Shown piece by piece: positions 9,908-22,139 of a stretch of 64,000 nucleotides of DNA (its first letter is position 1; every line of letters begins with the position of its first letter). The stretch covers positions 97,227,849-97,291,848 of the forward strand of contig NC_050104.1 in the NCBI RefSeq assembly GCF_902167145.1, in the 5' to 3' direction. The notes below the pieces were generated by a model. It worked only from the letters and a program-made list of their open reading frames with translations, searched no databases and was not told where the DNA came from. The position numbers and the translations under genes were made by a program. The DNA is from Zea mays. Its lineage: Eukaryota; Streptophyta; Magnoliopsida; Poales; Poaceae.

Positions 9908-10738
9908 GTAGGCCGTTTAGTTTAGTATCACTCGACTGCTATTTGTTTTGGCTTAGGATTTAAGTACTCATATTTCCTATCCCTAGACTAATCTAGTTTT
10001 AGCCAAGGATTCACAATGATTTTGTTCTTCAACTATGATTGTGTTCTTCAATTTTAACCAGAGGAAGGGTCGCTCGTACGACCCACATGTTTTTGATCAC
10101 TTCTCAATTTTAGTTTTGCACCCTTGCTAGAATTTCTGAAGTTTAGTGTTCTTGGTTTCTCCCTTTCCCTTGTCTTGTGGTTTTGTGGAGAAACTTTGAG
10201 TCCTTTTGATATATGTTCTATTTGGAGTTGATTTGTGGAGAAGTAGGGTCTTTGGATCATTGCATACACTCATATGACACAGTTCTTGGACGTGATCCGA
10301 GCAGATTTCTCTCTGATTTTGGTTTGAGAAAACCCCATCACTCACGGGATTTCTGATCTGTGGTTTGATTTCTTGTTTGTTCGGGTTCATACTTCACCAG
10401 AGAACTTATTTTACCCCATGCAAGCTGTCTATCAAATTTGAGATTATTCTGGGCATTTTTGCTTGCCCAGCACTGCCGCCAATGCCAGACCTCAGGCCGG
10501 CACTACCGCTCGTACTTCATTGTGATTTTGACTCTAATATTTTCTAGGAAGTTTGGTCTGCTATTATTAGGGGTTTTGGTGCATACAAACGACACTGGTT
10601 TGCATTGCACTCTGGTCTGCTGCTCTGAGTCCGTAGAGGGCTTTGGGGTTGAATTTTGGGATCAAAGTCACGTACTCGCAAGACGAGAATTTTTAGTGGC
10701 TCCCATTCACCCCCTCTGGTCGCCTCATCGGTCCTACA

Positions 10739-11750
10739 AGTTTAATTGCATATCCATGAAATACCATGATAGCTCATGTTATGTTGAGATTTTTCCATGA
10801 TCTTAATTGCTAGGATAGTGCATCCTGCTTCAATTTTGATGATTCCCCTGGTGTGATTTATTTTGAGATCATTCATCTTCTTTAGATGCACTAACATGAT
10901 AGGAAATTTTTAATATGGTGCTTTTACAATTCTTGTGATTTATGTTTCCTTCATTGTATTTGGTGTTGTATGAATCACTAGATTGTAGGGTGTATGCATT
11001 TAGTGTCTCACCATATGGTTATTGAGTATTAAATCGATATTTGTTTCAATTGGTATATTAAGGTGATCACTAGCTTTAGGAATATTCTCTTGTGCCATTA
11101 ATGCTATAACTTGTTCTTATCCCGTTGGTTAAGTTACAAGTGTAGATCGAGATGGAAGATCAGGCACAAAGGGAATATCTTGTGAGAAGACTCTAAAATG
11201 GTGTCATTAAAGAAGAGTCTTCAACTAGTATCAACACAAAGCTACACAATGAGGTAAAACACTTGTGGCATTTATTTTTGTACCTAGATCCCCTATGGAG
11301 TTTGTATTGCTTGTCCTATGGTGTAAGGGGGAGTAAGTTAGTAATTTTGTGTGCATATCCCTGCTTCATGCCCTGTTCTCCCTTGACATCATTGTCATGC
11401 TATTTAATTATGATGTATTATGTGTTTGGTGTTTGATGTCAAATGGGGAGACATTATTGTTTAAATCTTACCTTACATGAGAGGGAAGCTTGTCTTGAGG
11501 GACAGAAGTGTTTTGGTGCATAAAGAGCTTAAAGCTTATCCTTGTAGTGAGGACAAGCTCCCTTTGTGCTCAAAGCAGGAGGGTTTCCTTAAGTATTTTT
11601 ATATCTTTTAGGGAATGCATTCTTTATGTTGATATTATGTGATTTGTCGATGCACTAATTGGTGTTATGTAGTGTTGGTCACTTGATTTCAATCCCCTAA
11701 AGGTATTAAAAATCAAGACAATACAAACATGTCAAGCTTCATAGTCATCC
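10739..11750. other. AT-rich stretch, no gene recognised
   Basis: No credible coding region on either strand. Purine-rich pieces GTAAGGGGGAGTAAG (about 11318) and AATGGGGAGACATTATTG (about 11441) resemble the sequence before a copia 3' LTR, so this may be decayed internal sequence of the neighbouring LTR element. I cannot assign it further. Confidence 0.4.
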
Positions 11751-12171
11751 CTCCCTTTGATCATTCTCAGAGAGAAGATAAAATGGAAGGATGGAGGTAA
11801 AAATTTTCTTATGTAAGTGGGTCATTCAAACATAAACAAAGACAAAAACAGGTAATTCACACGAAATATAGAATGTGTTGAAATCCTTCTTCCTTATTAC
11901 ATGAATTAGAAGATTGAACAAATACCTTCAGCTTCGTAAAAATTACAATGAGAGAGTACATAACTTACAACTTCATATAGAGAGAAAATTGAGTTTCACC
12001 CCTCCAAAAAAGTGTCCCTAGTGCATGGCATTGTTCCTCTATTTATAGGCTCGGGATTTGTTTCAGGCGAATTTACAATTATATCCTTAATCTCTATACA
12101 TTAAAACTATTGTACATGTCAGGGGTAAAGTTGTCCTTCTTCTCTCGGGTTATCTCTTTGGACCTCGAAGG
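11751..12171 (-). mobile_element. LTR-like fragment, minus strand
   Basis: Read on the minus strand it has a promoter-like order: TATA box CTATAAATA (complement of about 12040-12048), then a transcribed stretch with AGAGGAACAATG and CTCTCTATATGAAG. No coding region. It ends at the start of the Del-type LTR at 12172. Family not recognised. Confidence 0.4.
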
Positions 12172-12553
12172 TGTCACACCCGGGTTCTAGGGGTGCCAAA
12201 ACCCGTGCGTGAAAATAATCACCAAGTGTGCTGGGACCAAGTCTCACACATATAATGACTCATGGTATAGAAACGAATGCCACATCTTTACTATATAATA
12301 GGAGTTCTGTATAAAATAGCTAAATAATTACATCATATGCAGACAACGATCCAGCAAGCATAGTTGACTAGGAGACAACGGCCTAGATCACTCACAAACA
12401 CATCACAGCATCCTTCATTTGCCTCATCCAGTGGTACCTGTTCTTGACCTGGGGGATGTGAGTACAACAAGGGTTAGCTCACATACATTCATCGCTCAAC
12501 AAGTTGTGGGGAATAATGTGCATGAACTCACCAAAGGTGGGAGCTCATGTGAA
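12172..12553 (-). mobile_element. Del/Tekay-type LTR relic, LTR-3' part
   Basis: Begins TGTCACACCCGGGTTC, the complement of a Del/Tekay LTR 3' end. It matches the reverse complement of the end of the long LTR at 38979-42582 (for example the TTGTTGAGCGATGAACG and CCCACCTTTGG segments), with clear divergence. It is cut by the CACTA element at 12554 and resumes at 18419; GAA is duplicated at the junction. Confidence 0.8.
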
Positions 12554-15500
12554 TTACTACTAGAAATATGCTTATTTAAGGCACACATTTTAAGACAGAT
12601 ATCAGTGTATTTTATAGAAGCGTCTTTTATCATATGGTGATGAGTAAGGTAAGACAGTTTGTTGGGGATCCGTCTTAAATAAAAGAGGTGTTTTGAGACA
12701 GTTACATCTTAAGAAATGTCCTATATTAATTTAAGACAGATTGTTATTGAAAATTGTCTCAAATAAATATACCTTTTGAGTCATTAAGATTGCAAGAATT
12801 GTCTTAGATTTTGGTCAGTATATTAGACACTTTTGTATATGAAACCATCTCAAATAAAGATATTATTAGAGTCGTCTAGACTATAAGAACTGTCTTAGAT
12901 TTTAGTGAGTATCTAGACACTTCTAAATATGAAACGCCTTCGTATGATATTTCTAATAAGATGTATTGTGAAAAAACGTAATAAATAGTGAATTTGGCTT
13001 AGTTTGGTGATAAATATGATATAAAATGTAAAACGTATCTCTACAACTTGATATATATAGTAAAACAGACCCACATGCGACCCGATCATTAATGTGTCAC
13101 ACAACAGACCTAAATCATCGTTTTGTAAACTGACTTTTTATAAACTCCTCATATCCACACGGGGTGCTCTGCAAACTCCTTATTTCTATGTTCGGCCAGT
13201 AACAGAACCGATGGATCGTAGCGTCCTCTACGATCAAACATGTGAGCTTCTTCTCTAGATGGTTCACGTCGTGGCATCTTAGATACCTCTCGTCCATCTC
13301 TCACTCAAGACGATCGTCTATCTGGAAATCTTAATGAAGTTCCATGGGCCTCAAATCAAAACCGTCGATCACATCAGCCTTTCTCTTCTTCTTAAGAGCA
13401 TGGGCTTTCCTCCGAAGAAAAAAACAACATGGACTAAAAGCCCAAATCAACCCACGTCCAGACGTTTGCAATTCCCCATCCATTTCCGTATGCCGTACTT
13501 CCCCATACACACTCAGCCAGGAGTTTTGCTAGGGTTCTCATCCTTCCGCCACCGCCCCTGCCCGCCGCTAGCGGCGGTGAGGATGACGCGGCGTGGGTGC
13601 GCGCCATCTCCGCCGCCACCAAGTCCACCTCGGCGCCCAAGACCCTCACCCTCGATGGCACCGTCAAGTCCTCCATGGGCGGCCTCCCCTCCGCCGCGCT
13701 CCTCGAGCGCTTCGCCACCTCCCTAGAGGAACTCTCCATCGCGGGGGTGCGCCTCTCCTCGCTCACGGGCCTGCCACGCCTCCCGGCGCTCCGGTGCCTC
13801 TCCCTCCCTGACAACCGCCTCTCGGGGTCCGCCGCCCTCGCCGCCGTCGCCGAGTCATGCGGTGCCACGCTGCGCCACCTCGACCTAGGGAACAACCGGT
13901 TCGCAGAGGTCCAGGAGCTCGCGCCGCTTGCCGGGGTCCGGGTCGAGTCACTTGACCTGTTCTAGTGCCCCGTCACCAAGGTCAAGGGGTACAGGGAGGA
14001 GGTCTTCGCGCTGATTCCCAGCCTCAAGTACCTTGATGGCGCTGACGCTGAGGGCAACGAGCGTTTGGAGACGGATGACGACGAGGACGAGGAGGAGGAC
14101 GACGAGGGAGAAGAAGGGGCGGAGGGAGAGGAGGAGGGCGATGAGGATGATGGAGAGGAAGAAGATGACGAGGACGGTGAAGGGGACGAAGAAGAAGAAG
14201 GTGATGAGGAGGTGATGGTTTACTCTAAATCTCTCTTTTTTTATCGGTCAATATCTGTATTCAGTATTGTGTTTCGATATGATGCGCTTCAACTCCTGTA
14301 CCTGAGTAACTGACAAGTGGCAGTGCAATTCAACACTTAAGCTGACAACTCCCAACTAGAAAAAACAATGGGCTGTAAAATCATGTGCTGATGAATTTGT
14401 AAGTTTCGATTGATGAAGATAGTTACATGGATATTATTTCAGATAATTGATCTACTGTTACTAATAATGTAACATTGCTAGATTGAGGATGTATGATGCT
14501 ATCTTGGAGGTATTACATTTGCGCGAGTGCCATTGTTAGTTAAATGTCGTTGTACTGCATACAATTCATTTACTTGTGGACAACTTTTCTTTGGTAGGTT
14601 CCTGCATGTATCAATGTGAATTCATTTGTTTTCTTTTATTCATGTTTGCTTCTGTGCCATCCATCAAGTTGTGTACACTCTCATATTTTTTTGGCATTCA
14701 TTGCTGTTGATTTCTGCATGAGATGAGTAATTGTTGGTGTCTTATCCAATAGGAAAACCATGGGATTGTATATTTGTTTGTTTTTTGGTGCATGGAAGCA
14801 AACCTTGTGCAAGGTTATAAAAAGTATGTCATATTTGCATCAAGTGAAGGTGCATTGTTCTAAATGAAATATTATTCTATCTGTTAGCAATTTCATTATT
14901 CCTAGAATGTATAGTGTTCTGGGTCTTTCCTGCTTGATCTTGATCTACATGGACGATTTGCCCTGGGGCTGCTATTTTCATGCCTATATTTTCACTTTTT
15001 AATATTTATCATTCTTGCGCTTTGTATCATCAAGGTTCACCACTTGTCTTTTTATGTATTATCACCTAGTTATTTGTTCTTGTAAATGCTTCGATGCTCC
15101 ATAATTTGAGTTTAGTCACTGAACCCTCACAGTTCTTGGGCTGTGAGTATGTCTATCACCTTGATTTTGTTTTAACATCTTGGCAGCTGTCAGTAAAATC
15201 ATTCTTTGTTTGTTGTTATCTAAACATGGTAGTGTTGAACACTTGATGATATATGTTTGCACTTTGTAGTACGAGTTTGGCTCTGTTTTATACCTTCAAA
15301 ATTAACTGTCATGACCTCGCAGCCTTGCGTAGATGCCCCAAACCATTCTATCTAGCTCATTATTGGACTTTCCTACGGTAAAACGTAAACAAGTTTGATT
15401 GAGCAGTCTAGTTAGACTATTATTGTTTATATGTCATGTCAATGTAGTTTGCATAGTGCATGCTATTGCTTCTGAATGATACGTTAGCGAATAATGATTC

Positions 15501-18418
15501 CACACTTGTGATGATTGCTGTAGATTTAAGCTTAGTAAATTTGTTTTGCTGATCTTGCTCTGTCTAGAAATCCCATGTTACAGTAACCTTTTCATATGGC
15601 TAACCAATTATAATAATTGTGCATTTTGAATGCTTAGGACTGCACTTCTGGATATTGGTAAGCACTACTAGAAATATAACAACTTGGTCACTTCCTCCAG
15701 TTACAGTGCATGCATCAGACCAGGACATGCAGAAGAGTTATGTGTCATTTTATTGATGGTTCATGCCCATAAATTCTTAGATAATTTATTCCATCCTTCC
15801 ATAAATTCAGCCAGTTGCAAGATTTTAAATAGACTGCCAAACCGTGGAGCAATTGGGGGCACATAAATACTATTGACATCCAATCCAGGCTTTTAGCAGG
15901 CCTAACCACAACTAGAAGAATTTATAGAGCAGTTGTTCGCATATTTGTTGTTCATGACCAGGCACAACCTTATTTGTGTCAAATTGCATTCTAGAATTTT
16001 ACTTTAAATTGCATCCTAGAATTTGCAAGAGTTAAGCGAAAAGAACAAATTGCAGGCTAGAATTTTACTTTAAATAGATAAATCAAATTTGCAGACTATA
16101 ACTTTGTTGTTCTATAATTTGACATCCAATCTAGACTATTAGCAAGCCTAACTGGAACTAGAAGTATTTTATTGAAACAATCAGACAATACATTTCAAAA
16201 GATATATAAGCAGAATCATATGGAGCAAGTCCTTTAGGTTAAATACATTGCAATGACCATTCTGATGTATGTAGTCTATGGAGCAGAATCATATGGAGTC
16301 AGTGCAGCTAGCAATATACGCCTACAAATAATTTAATAGATGACATTTGTGCTGACATTTAAGCCCCTCTTCTCCCATTTTTTCTTATGCTTCCGTTATG
16401 TTACTTGGAGAATCTATGCTAAAATTTGCATATGTAGTCTATCCTATAAGATAGATGCATGCAGGCTCCATTTTTCTATGGTGTAAACAAAAAAAATGAT
16501 GATATGGTCTTGATTTTGTCTACACTTCCATGTTGTTGATTGTACGTGTTGTTTTGGTGCCTAATTGTTTTACTTCCACTATTCCTTTCTTTATAGGTGA
16601 CTGGATTCTAAGCGAGGCTACTCATCACCTGTAACTTTGGAAGTGTGAGTTAGTTGACATACTATTCACTTGTACCTCGTGCGATTTCTTATACGTGTAC
16701 TTGTGTGCGTTCTATGGGACGCACTGAGCCCATAAATCGATTCGTGACTATGTAGGTATGTGTAGTGCTGTTGTGTGTACCTTGAATTTCTTTCTACATC
16801 TTCCTGTGGTGGCATAGAATGCGTGCAGTAAGGTATGGTCTACCTTCTGTTTGACATGCCTTGTGTATTTATGGTCGATATGTGTTTTTGTTTAAATGAT
16901 GTTTCTCTGTTGCTCCCTCTGGGTAACAGATTGTTATTGACTTGGGTGTTGCCTAATGGCCCTTGTGCCTCCTACCTCGCCTCTAATCTGGGGTAGTGGG
17001 ACCTTCAGGCCTACAAAGTTGTTTTATTGAGCTAGCAATGAAGCTAGTACCGGATGCAACTTGCATCATATCTCTCTTACATTTATGAACTAGCGGTTGA
17101 TCCAATCCATATGTGTGATCTCCCCTCATCTACTTGTAGCTGCATTCCACCAATGGTCAGATTGATGCATAAATCATCATGTGCGTGGTGATTCAGGATA
17201 AACTAATTGCCTGATTGGGTTTTGGGTGCTGCCAATTTATCTGCATAAGTTTTTGTATTGTTATCATACATCTCCATAAGCTTTTCTAATCTACACAAGC
17301 TTTTCTAACTGGTTTGAATAGAGAATAAGATTAACATCTTATGAAGGATTGTTGGGATATATAATAGTGCAAATGTAGTTCAGGCGACCTTTTGGATCTC
17401 CCTGCAATTACTTATTAACTAGACGTATAACTCAGATTTACAAGAAGGCAGAAAATGATGCAAAATCTACGTGTCCTTTTGGATCTCACCAATTGTCAGC
17501 ACGTCTGCTTATAACGAAGTTCTAGAGAAGGTACATTCTTTTGATAGATGCAAAATCTAGCATTATTTAATCCTTTTTACGTGTTGATATGACTTTTGTG
17601 ATATGTCACGCTGTGAAATGTTCAACTGTGTCTAACTACGTATTATTGCCTTCTCCTTTTTGTTGTACAGGAAAAGATGGAATGAAACTCAAATTTTGGT
17701 GGCTGCATAAGTGTGGAGACTTGAATTCATATATACTTAGTTAGGCTCAACGTTAGCGCAAATAGTTGATGACCAAGTTTTTCCATTAGTATTTTAGTTT
17801 GGATTTAAAGTACACTTATGTATGAGTTATTTGACAATGCTTATTTATGAGATATTGAATGATACTTATCTATATTATATTAATTATAATGTTATTAAAT
17901 ATATGTGTGTATGTATATTTCTCTTTCAAATTATTATAATGCGGTATCTAAAATGATAATATAAATTGAAGAATGTACAAAATAAGACAGTTTAAATCTT
18001 AATAAGACGGTTTCTAAAACGTCCAATATTAGTCATCAAAATAAGACAGTTTCTAAATCGTCCAATATCAATATCCTAAATAAGATGGTTTTCCTGTTAC
18101 AAGCCTCTATTATTATAGGATATTCTAGACAGTTTGATAAATACCTTGTGACTTATAATGTATGTATTCTCGATGGTTGTTTAGAATAAGTGTCTTAAAC
18201 AAAAATCTAATTCAAGACGGTTTATCGGACAAAACGACTTAACCAAATACCTTTTTAAACGGTTATGAATTAAAAACTGCCTTATATAGTATCTTTTAAG
18301 ACAGTTATAACCATCTTAAATGCGAGACATCTTTTGCGACTCCATCAAATTTGGACACTTCATAAGTGTCTTAATAATTGAAAATTAACCGTCTCATATA
18401 ACATGTTCTGTAGTAGTC
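12554..18418. mobile_element. Non-autonomous CACTA transposon (5.87 kb)
   Basis: The interrupted LTR reads ...GTGAA|GTGTAAGG... in related copies; here it is split with a 3-base duplication GAA (12551-12553 and 18419-18421). The left end reads TTACTACTAGAAATATG and the complement of the right end reads GACTACTACAGAACATG, both close to the CACTACTAGAAA consensus with decayed first bases. Subterminal regions (12570-12930 and 17940-18410) are full of AAGACAGTTT, AGACGGTTT and TGTCTTA motifs in both orientations, as CACTA elements show. No TNPA/TNPD-like transposase is seen. It carries an ANP32-like gene fragment (13540-14216). The remainder, 14217-17940, is AT-rich, may hold introns and 3' sequence of the captured gene, and has no recognisable coding region. 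Confidence 0.82.
13540..14216 (+). pseudogene. Captured ANP32-like (acidic leucine-rich nuclear phosphoprotein 32) fragment
   Basis: In one frame from about 13580 the translation gives a leucine-rich repeat region (SLEELSIAGVRLSSLTGL-like, then LRHLDLGNNRFAEVQELAPL). After an in-frame TAG at 13963-13965 the same frame continues into VKGYREEVFALIPSLKYLDG, the ANP32 cap motif. A long Asp/Glu tail follows (about 14069-14209) and then an intron-like GTGATGG junction. ANP32 proteins are nuclear histone-binding and phosphatase-regulating factors. No ATG precedes the frame, so the start codon is lost, and the TAG falls in the last repeat. It sits wholly between CACTA ends, so it is a transduplicated genomic copy with UTR-like sequence upstream. 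It is not a host gene in place. Confidence 0.85.
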
Positions 18419-20759
18419 GAAGTGTAAGGCTTACCGAAGGAGATGGTTAAATCTGAGCATTGCTTTTAAAGTTTGTCAAAAATTTATTAGCAGTTACTAA
18501 GTATAAGTAGATACCAACCCAATTAAGTAAGAGATCAAAATTGATAATAACACCCACAATGCAATGCACATGACAAATTAAGTTTAGTTCCATAAATTAA
18601 TCATGCGAGAGTCCTGAGCTGCTCATGACCGCGAGTATGACTGATATACCAGTTTTACACTCTACAGAGGTTGCGCTCTTTACCCACAAGTTATGTATCC
18701 TGTCTAGCCAGGGTTAGCTAGACCCTTAGACACTTCTGAGGTGAATGGCTAGGGATCCACTAGGAGGCCTTTACAAAGTTCCACAAGCTTCAGAAAACCC
18801 ACTACTGTTTCCAGGAAGGGCAATATAGGAATCCCTCGTCCGAAAAGCCATCGCAGCATGATCGACCCGAGAACCTCCCTATACGCAACTCCTCTATTGC
18901 GCTTGCCCCTTTCGGGTAAGGTAGTCCTCCACTAGCTTTCCTAATTAGTCAGCCAAGTGCGTCCCATTCCACCCTTGTGGTAGCACGTGTTGCTCAAGTT
19001 AAGCTCCATGTTCCAGTTAACACAATGATCTTGTCATGAACAATAATTAAAACAACAGTATAATTGGAACATGATCATAATGTAATATTAATCCTAATAC
19101 CAGATAGAGCAATATCATAACTACCCAAAAGTTCAGTGGTAAACAAGGTGTGAGATAAACAAGTCTAGGGAAACCTATTAGGTCCCATCAGATTAACCTG
19201 AGCATGTCACAATGATTAACAAGAATTTTATTGGGTAAAGAAAAGTGATCAAGGGCACAACTTGCCTTAGACTCAAGATCCCAGGTACCAGAATGACCTT
19301 CAGATTCTTGTGACCTCACTGCTAATCGTAGCAATACAAACAAACATGATATATGCAAAATTAACATCACACCAAACATAAGAACCAACTGCATAATAAT
19401 GATCGATGCGTCGCTACGAGACCGTGGGTTCAAGAATCACTAAATTCGGAGTTACGATTATAGAGTTATGACTTTTCGAAGGTTTATATGGTTAAACAGG
19501 AAAACTATGTTCTATGATGATTATTCTAAATCATGTGAGAAAGATATTCCTAAGAAACCATTAATTTATTTTTAATCCAAGCTATAACTTGATTAGAAAA
19601 CATATTTTAGTCAAATTATAACTAGAGATTGAAAACATTACTTTAATTTTAATGAGAGAAGTTAATCCAATGAACATATGGTAAACAAATTAATTATTTA
19701 AAAACATGTTACATGATAAAATAAGGTTACTAAAGTGTAGATAATTTTATTACGAAGCTAACACAACTTGAACGGAGAAAATCGGAGTTAAAATAATTAA
19801 GTTATGAAGTTTACAAGTGTTTAGATTTATCTTTATACTAAAAATTCATTTTTGGATTTAATTTTATTGAGTTTATAATCCCCTAGGACTGTGGTTACTG
19901 TTTTCCGAGAGCACGGGGTTTAATCTGCAAATATCAGGGCCTTCTTGTAATTATTTTCACCTGAGGGAGGATGGCGGTTTATATTAATAAAGAACAGGGG
20001 CTCTTACGCTAATATTCTACATCGAAGGGGTATAGGTTGATCGCAGCCACCCGATCTGACTGACGGTCAGGATTTAATGAACGAAACGTTACGCGGGGAT
20101 CTAATCATACCCACTGATCCAAAAATCAATGGCCCAGAATCATTGGCCGAACCGATACACAACCCTGGTCGCCAGATCTCGCATCCACGGCTTAGATTTA
20201 AAACACGAAGGGGTAAGCGATCCTTTTATTCACGTCCGTCCGTGATCGGTCCTAGGGCCCAGGAAGCGTCACCTCACAAGCACCAATCCGTGGCGGCGCA
20301 CGGTTCATACACGACGGCGGCATCGCCAGGGGAGCGCTAATCCCACGCCCCAATGCATTCTTTCCAATCAAACCTGTGCTACACGTAGAGGGGGAAGTGG
20401 CGAACATGAGCAAGAACGTCTTACTGTGAATCGCACATCCGTCAGCTCTGATTACGGCGCGTGGCGGCATGCCGGCACGGAGCAACCATCGGTGAGGAAT
20501 CCTTGAGGTTCTAGGTCATCACTGTGCCCGATGATGCGGCTAATAGTTTCCTGGGAACACTAGGGAAGTCGACGCCAACCGCAGGTACCGGCCGTTAGTG
20601 GATGCACGAGGGCGCCGCGGCGGCAGTCCAGCTCCAATGAAGCGCCCGGACCTATAACGTTTATTAGTGGCGATGGTTCGAGGTTTGATGGACAATGAGA
20701 CTCTCGGGGTATGTCGTCGCTAGGATTTATAGCCATGGAGAGGGACAATTGGGCTGTAA
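18419..20759 (-). mobile_element. Del/Tekay-type LTR relic, remainder
   Basis: Continues the LTR cut by the CACTA element. It matches the reverse complement of the 3.5-kb LTRs at 34244-42582 in several places: GCTTACCGAAGGAG near 18430, a GCATGATATATGCAAAATTAACATCACACCAAACATAAGA-like block near 19346-19386, and AAAGAACAGGGGCTCTT near 19990. Divergence is high, so it is an older relative. Similarity becomes unclear after about 20220 and I cannot find the LTR start. Holds no gene. Confidence 0.7.
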
Positions 20760-21137
20760 GACTCTCTTCAACGGTGGACGCTAGCGTCCCCCTCCTCTGT
20801 CTGTGACGGCTACAGGCCTTCTCTTGAAGCTACAACGTTGCCCCCTAGCGCTGCTACAGTGCTAGCGGCTGGTAGGTGCAGACGCTACATCAAGGGTACC
20901 ACAAGGGCTCCTCTTGCCTCGATTTGTGTGTACAAAAGTATTTATTAGTTGTGAAAAAATTGATAATAGATGATGAATAGGTATGGAAAATAGTATTTTA
21001 TGATTATAGTGGGGTATAGGGGAAGGATTTAGGGGGAACCGCTGTAAAGCGTGGAGATATAGGGGGAGAGAGAACGCTGACGTGGCACGTGAGTGAGATA
21101 TAGAGGAAGAAATTTAGGGGAACGGTTGAAGACAGTC
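20760..21137. mobile_element. Tourist/PIF-Harbinger-like MITE (378 bp)
   Basis: Terminal inverted repeats GACTCTCTTCAACGGT (left) and, read on the complement, GACTGTCTTCAACCGTT (right). The element is flanked by TAA on both sides (20757-20759 and 21138-21140), the 3-base duplication of PIF/Harbinger MITEs. No coding capacity. Confidence 0.78.
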
Positions 21138-21140
21138 TAA

Positions 21141-21499
21141 TCGATGGCCAACCAGAAGAATTCCGAACAGACCACGTCTTCTGTTTGTGATCCGCGCAGG
21201 TTCTGTTTTGGTCACCATCTGCCTCATCCGTCCCAGGACCACCTCGTTATGACCAAGTACATGCTAGTCAACCCAAGTTCCCAAGGCAAGACATACAACA
21301 AAGGGACAAAAGGGAGGGATCTGAAACTCGAACTGTCAACAGTATGGTCCCGAAGATGAAGCACATATATTAAAGACCCCAAGGGGCTAGGTAAGTGAGC
21401 CCGAAGTTATCAAGAAGCCATTATTGTCTATCTACATTTACTTTCACAAAATTTTTCCTATATCATGCAAATTAATACAATAATGATCTGGCACCTTCG
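21141..21499. other. Unassigned stretch between MITE and Grande-like relic
   Basis: No convincing gene on either strand. It may be the continuation of the LTR relic or degraded internal retrotransposon sequence. Confidence 0.3.
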
Positions 21500-21525
21500 A
21501 GTGCAATGACAAAAATGTTGCAATT

Positions 21526-21930
21526 AAATCTTTGGGTAAGTAATGGTGAAAAAAGCTATGAAGTTGTTCCTAAGGGAATGCAGAGTTATGCCTCATTTCA
21601 CCTAAGTAATGGCGAAAAAAACTTCGAAGTCGTTCCTAAGGGAATGAAGAGTTATGTCTCATTTCACCTAAGTAATGGTGAAAAAGCTCCGAAGTCGTTC
21701 TTAAGGGAATGCAAAACTATATCCGATTTCACCTAAGCAATGGTGAAAAAAGCTCCGAAATCGTTTCTAAGGGAATGTAGAGCCATGTCTCATTTCACCC
21801 AAGCAACGGTAAAAAAGCTCTAAAGTCGTCCCTAAGGGGATGTAGAGTCGCAATTCATTACATCCAAGTAATAGCACAAAAACCTCATAGACATTCCTAA
21901 GGGAGTGTAGATCTATGCTTTCCTTTGTAA
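21526..21930 (+). repeat. Tandem repeats of about 66 bp (Grande-like post-pol region)
   Basis: Six degenerate units of about 66 bp, each with GGTGAAAAAAGCTCCGAAG, a GTCGTTCCTAAGGGAATG core and CTCATTTCACCTAAG. The same core repeats occur at 50340-50545 after the Grande-like pol, so this marks the same part of a second, older Grande-like copy. The 66-base length keeps one frame open through three units, a by-product of the repeat length. Confidence 0.85.
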
Positions 21931-22139
21931 TTTGTGAAAAGAAGGGAATGTGTTTTTCACTATTGGCTCAAAAACGCATGTTGAATAAAATTTCACACAT
22001 CACAAAAGTAAAGAGGCAAAAATAAAAAAAATACAAATATAATACAGAACATCTGAAGAAGCTTCAGGAGAGTTTAGACACTTTGTAACATCAAAAATAT
22101 TACAACAAGCAATCATTGTTTTTCACATTATCTAATCAA

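Larger units (their letters stand above)
9274..10738 (+). mobile_element. Unclassified LTR-like sequence, probably copia
   Basis: No protein-coding gene. Has the make-up of an LTR: a GC-rich U3, a TATA box at 9894-9900, T-rich transcribed sequence, and a 3' end CATTCACCCCCTCTGGTCGCC...CGGTCCTACA that resembles copia LTR ends. A possible TG start is at 9277 (TGTCAACAGG) and a CA end at 10738, but no matching target duplication or primer binding site flanks it, so the boundaries are uncertain. Short open frames across it look like chance. Confidence 0.45.

Noticed and set aside
13434..13895. 153-codon minus-strand frame opposite the ANP32 fragment
   Set aside because: It is the mirror of a GC-rich coding strand; the plus frame has the recognisable LRR and acidic tail.
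14033..14215. Basic protein rich in Arg, Met and Lys
   Set aside because: It is the out-of-frame reading of the Asp/Glu tail of the ANP32 fragment.
21506..21736. 76-codon repeat protein
   Set aside because: It is the translation of 66-bp tandem repeats; the frame breaks in the next units.
21526..21930. CRISPR-like array of regular repeats
   Set aside because: Units are head-to-tail tandem repeats without unique spacers, in a eukaryotic retrotransposon region.
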